The notes below the pieces were generated by a model. That model ran no database searches. It was not told the DNA's origin and was given only the letters and a program-made list of their open reading frames with translations. Positions 26,335 through 34,404 of a stretch of 64,000 nt of DNA are shown here, piece by piece. Both the position numbers and the translations under genes were made by a program. Source of the stretch: Acrocarpospora phusangensis (lineage in GTDB: Bacteria > Actinomycetota > Actinomycetes > Streptosporangiales > Streptosporangiaceae); the NCBI RefSeq assembly GCF_016862995.1, contig NZ_BOOA01000016.1:62001-126000 (forward strand). The letters are read 5' to 3'. Every line of letters starts with the position of its first letter. The first letter of the stretch is position 1.

Positions 26335-26417
26335 GCCGCAAACGTAACCGCCGCCACCGACATAGTCGCCAGGCGTACGGCTGCCGTTCTGTCGGTGGGT
26401 CCCCGTAGCGTGTGGGT

Positions 26418-27653
26418 GTGCGGGTGATGAGTGAGCGGGCGTTGAACCGGGCGCTGCTCGCCCGGCAGGGGTTGCTCGATCGGCTGCGAGGGCCGGTCGG
26501 GTCGGTGGTGGCCTCGGTCGGCGCGTTGCAGATGCAGTACTGGCCCGCCTTGCGGCCGGCGTTGTGGAGCCGCATGGCGGACTGCCCTCCGGAGGGGGCG
26601 TTCCAGGCACACGACGCGGGCGAACTGCTGACAGGGACACTGCTGCGAGGAACCATCCATACGGTCGCCGCGGGGGAGTATGCGGCTTATGCGACGGTCG
26701 CCGCCGCCTCGAAGGTGACACGGTGGCGGGCAGGGCAGGATCCGGATCCGGATCCGGGGATGGCGGAACTGACCGCCGCGTTACGGCGGCACGGCACGAC
26801 CGCGCGGCCGGTGTCGGAACTCGTGGAGTTCGTCGAGTCATGGGTCGCCGCGAATCCGGACGCGGTCAGTGCGGCGGAGTTGCAGCTCCAGCGGGAGTTC
26901 AAGTGGACGGGCCTGATAATGCAGGCGCGGTTCCTGCGAGCGCCCGCCGACGGGATCTGGGGAACCCGAACCCCCGCCCTTTTCGTGGCTGCTCCACTGC
27001 CAGGCGCGGCGGGGAAGCTCGCCGAGCCGGGCAGGCTCGGCGAGGCGCGCCGGGCTGACAGTGCGGGCAGTGCTCAGGGAGCGGACCCAGGTTCTCAAGC
27101 CCGCGAGGTGGCTGAGCCGGCGGATGTCCAGGCGGCGCTGGAGCAGGTGATCGGGTGTCATCTGCGGGCGTTCGGGCCGGCCGCCGCCGAGGATGTGGCC
27201 AGCTGGATCGCCTGGAACCTCACCCCGGTGCGTGCGGCCCTCGAAAGAATGCCCGGACTGGTCAGATTCACTGATGAGTCCGGGCGGATTCTCTACGATC
27301 TGCCCGGCTCTCCGCGTCCCGATCCGGCCACTCCCGCCCCTGTCCGGCTGCTGCCCTGGTTCGACAGCACCCTCCTGGCGTACGCCCCCAAGCGGCGGAC
27401 CCGCATCCTCCCCGAGCCCTACCGCAACGTCGTTTACGTCAAGGCCAACGCCCAGCTGAAGCCGACCTTCCTGGTCGACGGAATGGTCGCGGGGATGTGG
27501 TCGGTCAAGGTGGCGCGGGGAGCGGCCACGCTGAGCCTGATGCCGTTCCAGCCGCTCTCCGCCTCGGTCAGGAAGGAACTCCTCGCCGAGGCGGAAGGCC
27601 TGCTGACCTTCAGCCGGCCCGACGCGCGTTCCCATCACGTCGAGCTGGCGTGA
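26418..27653 (+). CDS. AlkZ-like winged-helix DNA glycosylase (HTH_42), copy 2
   Basis: Encodes 411 residues from the GTG at 26418. It is paralogous to the divergent neighbour, with the same Q-phi-Q placement (SVGALQMQYW, Gln38 and Gln40), LLRGTIHTVAAGEYAAYA, GRILYDLPGSPRPDP and FLVDGMVAGMWSVKVARG. It carries an extra Ala/Gly/Glu-rich insertion of about 45 residues near 195-240 and a short GATCCG tandem repeat coding for Asp-Pro dipeptides (26739-26756). TAGCGT at 26406-26411 lies six bases before GTG 26418, which is why that start is chosen over the ATG at 26427. Confidence 0.87.
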   Translation: MRVMSERALNRALLARQGLLDRLRGPVGSVVASVGALQMQYWPALRPALWSRMADCPPEGAFQAHDAGELLTGTLLRGTIHTVAAGEYAAYATVAAASKVTRWRAGQDPDPDPGMAELTAALRRHGTTARPVSELVEFVESWVAANPDAVSAAELQLQREFKWTGLIMQARFLRAPADGIWGTRTPALFVAAPLPGAAGKLAEPGRLGEARRADSAGSAQGADPGSQAREVAEPADVQAALEQVIGCHLRAFGPAAAEDVASWIAWNLTPVRAALERMPGLVRFTDESGRILYDLPGSPRPDPATPAPVRLLPWFDSTLLAYAPKRRTRILPEPYRNVVYVKANAQLKPTFLVDGMVAGMWSVKVARGAATLSLMPFQPLSASVRKELLAEAEGLLTFSRPDARSHHVELA

Positions 27654-27662
27654 GATCGAGGG

Positions 27663-28412
27663 TCAGACGCCTCGGCGCATCGAGCGGGTGCCGAGGGTCA
27701 GGCCGAGGGCGGCCACGGCGACGGCGGCGAGCAGGCCGTACAGGAGGGAGATGTCGGTGAAGCCGCCGGAGAACAGGGCGCGTTCGGCGTTGACGATGTA
27801 GGTGACGGGGTTGAGGGCGGCGGCGGTCTGGAGCCAGGCGGGGCCGTACTCGACGGGGAGCAGCACGCCCGACAGCAGCAGGAGCGGGAACATGATCAGC
27901 TGGGTGACGCCGTAGAAGAGTTCGCCGCCGGGCGCGGAGGCGATGGCCAGGACGAAGGAGAGCGCGCCGAGGCCGACGCCGAAGACGATCAGAAGGGCCA
28001 GTCCGGCGAACACGCCGACCGGGTTGGCGGAGAAGCCCAGCGGGATGGACAGGCCGATGATCAGCGCGGACTGGGCGAGCAGGACGACGAACTCCTTGAG
28101 GGTGCGGCCGACCAGCATGGCCGTGCGGCTGATCGGGGTGACCAGCATGCGCTCCATGGAGCCGCCGATCAGCTCGACCAGGAGCATGTATCCGGCCATC
28201 ATCGGCCCGGACAGGCACATCATGATCAGAATTCCGGGCACGAACCACTGCCAGGGCGCGTCGTTCATGCTGGTGGTGCCCGAGAGCAGCGGCCCGAACA
28301 GGAAGAGGAACAGCAGGGGCTGCATCATCGTGAAGAGCAGCCCGAGCGGATCTCGGAGGGTCGGCGCGATCTCACGCTCGAATACGGTCACCGTGTCACG
28401 GACGAATGCCAT
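27663..28412 (-). CDS. ABC-2 permease, DrrB (daunorubicin-resistance) type
   Basis: Encodes 249 residues with six membrane helices. FEREIAPTLRDPLGLLFTMMQPLLFLFLFG at the N-terminus and the coupling segment MLVTPISRTAMLVGRTLKEF are characteristic of DrrB-type drug exporters, as is PLLLLSGVLLPVEYGPAWLQ before the last helices. It pairs with the ATPase encoded 21 bp upstream. It is convergent with the second AlkZ-like gene (9-bp gap). Confidence 0.92.
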   Translation of the reverse strand: MAFVRDTVTVFEREIAPTLRDPLGLLFTMMQPLLFLFLFGPLLSGTTSMNDAPWQWFVPGILIMMCLSGPMMAGYMLLVELIGGSMERMLVTPISRTAMLVGRTLKEFVVLLAQSALIIGLSIPLGFSANPVGVFAGLALLIVFGVGLGALSFVLAIASAPGGELFYGVTQLIMFPLLLLSGVLLPVEYGPAWLQTAAALNPVTYIVNAERALFSGGFTDISLLYGLLAAVAVAALGLTLGTRSMRRGV

Positions 28413-28433
28413 GGTTCATCCCTTCGGGGACGT

Positions 28434-29501
28434 CTAGACCGAGGCCGGGGCGGCGTCGGCGGGTTCGGATTCGGATTCGGATTCGCGAAGAGTGCGACCG
28501 GTGAGGGCGAGGAAGACGTCGTCCAGGGTGGGGCGGGAGGTTTCGGCCGCGACGACCTTCACCCCGGCCGCGTCGAGGGCGCGCAGGTACTCGGGGAGGG
28601 CGGTGCCGGCGTGCGGCACCCGCAACTGCAGGATCGCGCCTGAAACCGCTGTTGAGACGGGAGCGGAAGCACCGGATTCCACGATCTCGCCCGCGGCGGT
28701 CACGGAGACGGCCGGGGCGGAGATGGCGGGCGGGATGGTGGTCAGGCGTTCGGCTATGGCCGCGGCTTGGGGGGCGTCGGAGTCGGTGGAGAGGGTGACG
28801 GTGACGCGGTCGCCGGCCAGGTCGCTTTTGAGCTGGGTGGCGGTGCCGTCCGCGATGATGCGGCCGTGGTCGATGATGATCACGCGTTCGGCCATGCTGT
28901 CGGCCTCTTCGAGGTAGTGCGTGGTGAGGAAGAGGGTCGTGCCGTAGTCGGCGCGCAGGCGCAGGATGTGTTCCCAGATGTTGGCGCGGCTCTGCGGGTC
29001 CAGGCCGGTGGAGGGCTCGTCGAGGAAGAGCAGGGCGGGCCGGTGCACCAGGCCGAGCGCGATGTCCAGACGCCGGCGCTGCCCGCCGGACAGGGTGCCG
29101 GGCCGGCGCAGGGCCAGGGGTTCCAGGTCGAGTTGCGTGAGGACCTCGTCGGCGCGTACGCGGGCGTCGGCGCGGCTGAGCCCGTAGCAGCGCCCCTGGC
29201 TGACCAGCTCGTCGCGGACCCGGAAGTTCTCGCCCGCGCCGTTCTTCTGCCCGATGTATCCGATTCGCGCCCGTACGGCCGAGGGTTCTTTCACGACGTC
29301 GTGCCCGGCCACGATCGCGGTCCCGGAGGTCGGCGGGAGCAGCGAGGTGAGCATGCGCAGGCTGGTGGACTTGCCCGCGCCGTTCGGGCCGAGGAACGCC
29401 ACCAGTTGCCCGGCTTCGACGTCGAGGTCGAGACCGCGTACGGCGTGGACGGGGCCTCCCTTCATTTTGAAGCTGCGAGTCAGTCCGCGGGCATGGATCA
29501 T
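28434..29501 (-). CDS. ABC ATPase, DrrA (daunorubicin-resistance) type
   Basis: Encodes 355 residues. Walker A GPNGAGKST (38-46), signature LSGGQRRRLD, Walker B LLFLDEPSTGLD, switch TTHYLEEAD, and the long DrrA C-terminal extension with SRPTLDDVFLALTGR are present. DrrA/B exporters move anthracycline-like and other natural products. GAGGAGG precedes the ATG. The extreme C-terminus contains SESESESEP encoded by 3.7 copies of a 6-bp repeat (28464-28485), a possible slippage site. A long inverted repeat lies about 100 bp upstream. Confidence 0.92.
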   Translation of the reverse strand: MIHARGLTRSFKMKGGPVHAVRGLDLDVEAGQLVAFLGPNGAGKSTSLRMLTSLLPPTSGTAIVAGHDVVKEPSAVRARIGYIGQKNGAGENFRVRDELVSQGRCYGLSRADARVRADEVLTQLDLEPLALRRPGTLSGGQRRRLDIALGLVHRPALLFLDEPSTGLDPQSRANIWEHILRLRADYGTTLFLTTHYLEEADSMAERVIIIDHGRIIADGTATQLKSDLAGDRVTVTLSTDSDAPQAAAIAERLTTIPPAISAPAVSVTAAGEIVESGASAPVSTAVSGAILQLRVPHAGTALPEYLRALDAAGVKVVAAETSRPTLDDVFLALTGRTLRESESESEPADAAPASV

Positions 29502-29918
29502 CGCCCCTCCTCGGGGTGGTGATTATGGGCATGGCGAAGAAAGCCCTGGTCGGGGCCTGTTTGGTGGAAGTTCAACCATCTTGACTAGGCGAACCCGCTT
29601 TGGCAAACGTGTAACATACATTCACGTTTTGCCTGACCTGCGGAAACGTGCCCCCGTCGATCCGGGCGCGATCGGCGACGTGAAGAAATATCTGGCCGCT
29701 GGCCTGCGCATTCACCGGAATCGCGAAATTTCCTGAGGTTTCTCTCCCGGCCGCCCCCCGAACGACTGTCGAGCACCGCTCCCCAGCGGCCCGGCCGTCC
29801 ATACCGAGGTGGTAAATCGCGGTATATGCCCGTGTCTGGGCCCTCGGGCGAACGAGCAAGTACCGTCGGCTGAAGGGCGCCCTTACACCGCCCGTACCAG
29901 CCTCTTCGGGAGCCGCGC
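29502..29918. other. 417-bp intergenic region between drrA-like and MBL-fold genes
   Basis: I see no supportable protein-coding gene here. The region holds a CATAAT box on the minus strand at 29522-29527, 21 bp before the drrA-like start, and a 25-bp inverted repeat at 29605-29629. It is noticeably AT-richer than its surroundings around 29,570-29,740. A 19-codon ORF at 29525 was not accepted as a gene. Confidence 0.5.
29605..29629. promoter_or_regulatory. inverted repeat AAACGTG-N11-CACGTTT
   Basis: Two perfect 7-bp arms separated by 11 bp lie upstream of the DrrAB-type exporter operon. The size and symmetry suit a TetR or MarR-type operator. No regulator is encoded immediately beside it, so the binding protein would act from elsewhere. 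Confidence 0.45.
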
Positions 29919-30710
29919 ATGAGCGACGTCCACATCACCCACATCGGCGGCCCGACGGCCCTGATCGAAGTAGGCGAGTGGCGGTTGCTGACGGATCCGA
30001 CTTTCGACCCGCCCGGCCGGCGGTACTCCTTCGGCCTGGGCACGAGTTCCCACAAGACGGCCGGCCCGGCGATGGCCGCGTCGAGCCTGCCGCCCATCGA
30101 CGCGGTCCTGCTCACCCACGACCACCACGGCGACAACCTCGACGACAGCGGTCGCGGCCTGCTGCCCTCCGCCAAGGTCGTGATCACGACGGTGGCGGGC
30201 GCGCGGCGGCTCGGCGGTCGTACGCGCGGCCTGAAACCGTGGGCGGCGACGAAGCTGGAGGCCCCGGGCCAGCCCACCCTGGAGATCACCGCCACGCCCG
30301 CCCGGCACGGCCCGCCGCTCAGCCGCGCGCTCACCGGCGACGTGATCGGCTTCGCCCTGACCTGGAAGGGCCAGCGGCACGGCGCCCTGTGGATCTCCGG
30401 CGACACCGTCCTCTACGAAGGGGTGCGGCGCGTCGCCGACCGCATCCAGATCGGAACCGCCCTGCTGCACCTGGGCGGCGTGCGCTTCCCGATCACCGGC
30501 CCGATCCGGTACACGATGACCGCCCGCGACGCCGTGGAACTCTGCCGCGTACTCCGCCCGCAGACGGCGATCCCCATCCACTACGAGGGCTGGCACCACT
30601 TCCAGCAGGGCCGCCACACCATGGAACGCGAGTTCGCCCGCGCCCCCGAGGACATCCGCAGCCGCATCCACTGGCTCCCCGTCGGCGTCACCACCGTCCT
30701 TACCGCGTGA
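29919..30710 (+). CDS. MBL-fold metallo-hydrolase (UlaG/NAPE-PLD-like)
   Basis: Encodes 263 residues. VHITHIGGPTALIEVGEWRLLTDPTF is the usual N-terminal sheet. The metal motif THDHHGD is at 66-72, ARHGP supplies another His, SGDT the bridging Asp, and IPIHYEGWHHF the last His. This is a complete binuclear zinc site. Family activities include lactonase and phosphodiesterase; the substrate is unknown. GGGAG lies before the ATG. The 3' end overlaps the convergent TetR gene by 11 bp. Confidence 0.88.
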   Translation: MSDVHITHIGGPTALIEVGEWRLLTDPTFDPPGRRYSFGLGTSSHKTAGPAMAASSLPPIDAVLLTHDHHGDNLDDSGRGLLPSAKVVITTVAGARRLGGRTRGLKPWAATKLEAPGQPTLEITATPARHGPPLSRALTGDVIGFALTWKGQRHGALWISGDTVLYEGVRRVADRIQIGTALLHLGGVRFPITGPIRYTMTARDAVELCRVLRPQTAIPIHYEGWHHFQQGRHTMEREFARAPEDIRSRIHWLPVGVTTVLTA

Positions 30711-31764
30711 CCTCGCGCACGTCCTGCGCCCCGGCGGACGCGGCCACGTGACAGGCCCCCCGCCCCTCGGCGCGCAGCACCACGCGCCCACCCCGGATCC
30801 GCAGCGCCACCTCGGTGTCGTCACCGGCGGCCACTCCGGCGACGGCGGCCAGCCCGCCCCCGTCCACCACGACCCGCACCTGCGGCCAGGCCGCCACCGG
30901 GAACGCCTCCCGCAGGCAGCCGGTCAGCTCCGCGACCACCAGCCGCGCCAGCGGCGCCAGCTCGTCCGGGTCGCTCGTCACGAGGATCGCGGTGACCGCC
31001 GACCCGGCCCGTACCGCCTCCTCGGCCGCTTCCAGCCGGTTCAGCCCCAGCACCGCGACCACCCCGTCGCCGTCCAGCCGCGTCTGCTCCCCGCGCACCA
31101 GATCATGCCCGTACGGCTCCGCCCATCCCTCGTCCACCGCCCGCACCCGGGGGATCCACGGCAGCACCGGCCACCAGTCCCCGAGATCCAGCCCGGCCAG
31201 CCGTTCGCAGACGCTGACCACGCCGAACGGCTCCACGAACCCGGGCGCCGCCGCCGACAGCTGGCGGGCGCCGTGCAGCGCCGCCAGCACCGACTCGGCC
31301 ACCTTGACCCGCCGCCCCGGGAACCCCTCCAGCCGTTCGAGGGCCAGCCCGAGCAGCACGGCGTCGAGCTTCAGCAACTGCGCGTACGGCCGGCGGATGC
31401 GCTCCTCGGCCAGGATCTCGGGGTGCAGGTCGCGGGTGAGGCGGGCCGACTCGGGCTCGCCGGTGAGCGGCAGGCGGGCCAGCCAGGCGCGGGCCAGGGC
31501 GCCGAGCGCCTCCCGCGCGTCACCGGCGGCTTGCGGGCCCGCGGGCGGGGCGGCGTGCTCGGCGAGGTCGGCCAGGACGGCGAAGTAGAGGGCACGCTTG
31601 CCGGGGAAGTTGGAGTAGACCGCGCCGCGGGTGAACCCGGCCCGGTCGGCGATGGTGTCGATTCTGGCGCCGCGGAAGCCGTGCGCGGCGAACTCCTGGC
31701 GGGCTGCGGCGAGCACTCTGGCCCGGTTGCGTGCCTGAAGTTGCGCCCGGCTGAGCCGACCCAA
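30700..31764 (-). CDS. TetR family regulator with long C-terminal extension
   Basis: Encodes 354 residues, well above the usual ~200. A TetR helix-turn-helix occupies 8-60 (NRARVLAAARQEFAAHGFRGARIDTIADRAGFT region, AVYSNFPGKRALYFAVL). A TetR ligand domain reaches about 190. The remaining ~160 residues are a separate alpha/beta-like segment (VVAVLGLNRLEAAEEAVRAG, VRVVVDGGGLAAVAGV) that I cannot assign. The TTG at 31764 is chosen because AGGAGG is correctly spaced. It is divergent from clpX with about 113 bp between, making clpX a plausible target. Confidence 0.82.
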   Translation of the reverse strand: MGRLSRAQLQARNRARVLAAARQEFAAHGFRGARIDTIADRAGFTRGAVYSNFPGKRALYFAVLADLAEHAAPPAGPQAAGDAREALGALARAWLARLPLTGEPESARLTRDLHPEILAEERIRRPYAQLLKLDAVLLGLALERLEGFPGRRVKVAESVLAALHGARQLSAAAPGFVEPFGVVSVCERLAGLDLGDWWPVLPWIPRVRAVDEGWAEPYGHDLVRGEQTRLDGDGVVAVLGLNRLEAAEEAVRAGSAVTAILVTSDPDELAPLARLVVAELTGCLREAFPVAAWPQVRVVVDGGGLAAVAGVAAGDDTEVALRIRGGRVVLRAEGRGACHVAASAGAQDVREVTR

Positions 31765-31813
31765 TAGTCCTCCTCGCCGGACTTGCCGGTTTTCTAGCCG
31801 TATTCTGGCCGCG

Positions 31814-31842
31814 TTGCCGTACCCTTCTAACCAAGATACCGT
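31814..31842 (+). promoter_or_regulatory. sigma-70-type promoter of the clpX gene
   Basis: TTGCCG (31814-31819), a 17-bp spacer and TACCGT (31837-31842) precede the clpX start by 35 bp. The resulting short leader contains a small hairpin CCATC/GATGG (31845-31859) just before the GAGGAG. No ClgR-type motif is apparent. Confidence 0.6.
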
Positions 31843-31877
31843 CACCATCTGGATGATGGGATCATTTGAGGAGACGC

Positions 31878-33137
31878 GTGGCTCGCATGGGTGATGGCGC
31901 CGACTTGCTGAAGTGCACGTTCTGCGGGAAGAGCCAGAAGCAGGTCAAGAAGCTCATCGCGGGGCCTGGCCGGATCTGCATCTGCGACGAGTGCGTGGAG
32001 CTGTGCAACGAGCTCATCGAGGAGGAGCGGCAGGAGACGTCCGGGCAGGAGCGCCCGGATCTGCCCAAGCCGCGCGAGATCTTCGACTTCCTGGCGCAGT
32101 ACGTGATCGGCCAGGAGCGGGCGAAGATGGCCCTCTCGGTGGCCGTGTACAACCACTACAAGCGGGTCAGGGCCGGGAAGGCCGGCGACGAGGTCGAGCT
32201 GGGCAAGTCCAACATCCTGCTCATCGGGCCGACCGGCAGCGGCAAGACGTACCTGGCGCAGACGCTGGCGCGGATGCTGAACGTGCCGTTCGCGATCGCG
32301 GACGCCACCGCGCTGACCGAGGCCGGCTACGTCGGCGAGGACGTGGAGAACATCCTGCTGCGCCTCCTGCAGGCCGCCGACTTCGACGTGAAGCGCGCCG
32401 AGACCGGGATCGTCTACATCGACGAGATCGACAAGATCGCGCGAAAGAGCGAGAACCCGTCGATCACGCGGGACGTGTCCGGCGAGGGTGTGCAGCAGGC
32501 GCTGCTGAAGATGCTGGAGGGCACGACGGCCAGCGTGCCGCCGCAGGGCGGGCGCAAGCACCCGCACCAGGAGTTCATCCAGATCGACACGGCCAACGTG
32601 CTGTTCATCGTGGGCGGCGCGTTCGCCGGCCTGGAGAAGGTCATCGAGCAGCGCGTCGGCCGCAAGGGCGCCGGGTTCGGGGCCACGCTGCGCTCCCGGG
32701 AGAAGAAGGACGGCCTGGCCGGCGTCATGCCGCAGGACCTGGTCAAGTTCGGGCTGATCCCGGAGTTCGTCGGGCGGCTCCCGGTCGTCTCCACCTTCGA
32801 GCCGCTGGACCGCGCCGCCCTGGCCCGCATCCTCACCGAGCCGCGCAACGCGCTCATCAAGCAGTACAAGCGGCTGTTCGAGATGGACGGCGTGGAGCTG
32901 GAGTTCGCCCCCGACGCGGTCGAGGCCATCGCCGAGCAGGCCCTGCTGCGCCGCACCGGCGCCCGCGCCACCCGCGCCATCCTGGAAGAGGTCCTGCTCA
33001 ACGTCATGTACGAGGTGCCCAGCCGGGACGACGTCGCCCGCGTGGTGGTCACCCGCGACACCGTGCTGGACAACGTCAACCCCACCCTGATCCCGCGCGA
33101 CCGCCGCGCCTCCGGCCACCAGGAGAAGTCGGCCTGA
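31878..33137 (+). CDS. clpX: ClpX-type AAA+ unfoldase without adjacent clpP; ClpP-docking loop AGF
   Basis: Encodes 419 residues. The zinc-binding domain has Cys13, Cys16, Cys36 and Cys39. Walker A GPTGSGKT is at 117-124, Walker B VYIDEID at 179-185, pore loop GYVG at 150-153, the RKH loop at 226-228 and sensor-2 GAR at 361-363, so the unfoldase engine looks complete. The loop that normally carries the (I/L/V)-G-F tripeptide docking ClpP reads GAGFGA (264-269), with Ala for the first residue, and the following segment is shorter than usual. There is no clpP or trigger-factor gene nearby. GAGGAG at 31868-31873 favours GTG 31878, giving [13 protein letters not shown]. It may be a second ClpX or a ClpP-independent one. 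Confidence 0.9.
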   Translation: MARMGDGADLLKCTFCGKSQKQVKKLIAGPGRICICDECVELCNELIEEERQETSGQERPDLPKPREIFDFLAQYVIGQERAKMALSVAVYNHYKRVRAGKAGDEVELGKSNILLIGPTGSGKTYLAQTLARMLNVPFAIADATALTEAGYVGEDVENILLRLLQAADFDVKRAETGIVYIDEIDKIARKSENPSITRDVSGEGVQQALLKMLEGTTASVPPQGGRKHPHQEFIQIDTANVLFIVGGAFAGLEKVIEQRVGRKGAGFGATLRSREKKDGLAGVMPQDLVKFGLIPEFVGRLPVVSTFEPLDRAALARILTEPRNALIKQYKRLFEMDGVELEFAPDAVEAIAEQALLRRTGARATRAILEEVLLNVMYEVPSRDDVARVVVTRDTVLDNVNPTLIPRDRRASGHQEKSA

Positions 33138-33159
33138 CGCTTCCCCTACGATCGGGGTG

Positions 33160-34404
33160 GTGACGCGGGACCCCGGCCTCGACGACCTGCTGCGCGGGCT
33201 CGCGCCGCAGGTCCTGGGCCTGCTCGTCCGCCGGTACGGCCAGTTCGACGCCTGCGAGGACGCCGTCCAGGAGGCGATGCTGGCGGCGGCCGTGCAGTGG
33301 CCGGAGGAGGGCGTGCCGGACAGCCCGAGGGCGTGGCTGGTCACCGTCGCGGGACGCCGCCTGACCGACCAGTGGCGGAGCGAGTCGGCGCGCACCCGCC
33401 GGGAGGCCGCGCTCGCGGCGATGGCGCCCGTGGACACCGAGCCCTCCGGCCAGGACGACACGCTGACGCTGCTGTTCCTGTGCTGCCATCCCGCGCTGTC
33501 GGCGCCGTCGCAGGTGGCGCTCACCCTGCGCGCCGTCGGCGGGCTGACCACGGCGCAGATCGCGCACGCCTTCCTGGTGCCCGAGGCGACGATGGCGCAG
33601 CGCATCACCCGGGCCAAACAGCGCGTCAAGGCCACCGGGAGCGAGTTCCGGCTGCCGCCCGAGGGGGAGCGCGCGGAACGCCTGCGGGTGGTGCTGCACG
33701 TCCTCTACCTGATCTTCAACGAGGGCTACACGGCCACCTCCGGGCCCGACCTGGCCACGCCCGAGCTGACCGGGGAGGCGATCCGGCTGACCCGGGCGGT
33801 GCACCGGCTCCTGCCGGAGGACGGCGAGGTGGCCGGGCTGCTGGTGCTCATGCTGCTCACCGACGCCCGCCGGGCCGCCCGTACCACCGCCGACGGAGGG
33901 CTGGTCCCGCTGGCCGAGCAGGACCGCTCCCGGTGGGACCGGCCCGCCATCGAGGCCGCGTCCGGCCTGCTCACCGCCACGCTGAGCCGGTCGCCGCTCG
34001 GGCCGTACCAGCTGCAGGCGGCGGTGGCGGCCGTGCACGCGGAGGCGGCGCGGGCGGAGGACACCGACTGGCCGCAGATCCTCGGCCTGTACGAGCTGCT
34101 CGCCCGCCTCTCACCCGGCCCGATGGTGACCCTCAACCAGGCGGTCGCCGTCGCCATGGTGCACGGCCCGGCCGCCGGCCTCGACCTGCTGGCCACCCTG
34201 GACGGGGACGGCCGGGTCAACCGGCACCACCGGCTGGCGGCCGTGCGCGCGCACCTGCTGGAGATGGCCGGGGACCTGCCCGCCGCCCGCGACCGCTACC
34301 GGGAGGCCGCCCGGCGCACCACCAGCCTGCCCGAGCGCCACTACCTGGAGTCCCGGGCCGCCCGGCTAGCCGGGGATCGCGCCGCAGGAGATGTTGATCG
34401 CTGA
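33160..34404 (+). CDS. ECF RNA polymerase sigma factor with long C-terminal domain (ECF42 type)
   Basis: Encodes 414 residues. Sigma-2 (about 10-75, YGQFDACEDAVQEAMLAAAVQWP) and sigma-4 (about 105-160, LTTAQIAHAFLVPEATMAQRITRAKQRV) are followed by a ~230-residue helical domain beginning RLRVVLHVLYLIFNEGYTAT (DUF6596), which marks ECF42. ECF42 genes usually sit beside a DGPF/YCII-like gene; none is present. The second GTG (33160) lies seven bases after TACGAT (33147-33152). The 3' end overlaps the convergent SDR gene by 39 bp. Confidence 0.9.
   Translation: MTRDPGLDDLLRGLAPQVLGLLVRRYGQFDACEDAVQEAMLAAAVQWPEEGVPDSPRAWLVTVAGRRLTDQWRSESARTRREAALAAMAPVDTEPSGQDDTLTLLFLCCHPALSAPSQVALTLRAVGGLTTAQIAHAFLVPEATMAQRITRAKQRVKATGSEFRLPPEGERAERLRVVLHVLYLIFNEGYTATSGPDLATPELTGEAIRLTRAVHRLLPEDGEVAGLLVLMLLTDARRAARTTADGGLVPLAEQDRSRWDRPAIEAASGLLTATLSRSPLGPYQLQAAVAAVHAEAARAEDTDWPQILGLYELLARLSPGPMVTLNQAVAVAMVHGPAAGLDLLATLDGDGRVNRHHRLAAVRAHLLEMAGDLPAARDRYREAARRTTSLPERHYLESRAARLAGDRAAGDVDR

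Noticed and set aside
24428-26656. A 742-codon minus-strand frame over the GNAT gene and first glycosylase
   Set aside because: It is antisense or out of frame to both genes and shows no protein family features.
29525-29584. A 19-codon ORF (MGMAKKALVGACLVEVQPS) between the drrA-like and MBL genes
   Set aside because: It is too short to judge, without a terminator or clear ribosome-binding site, and overlaps the exporter promoter region.
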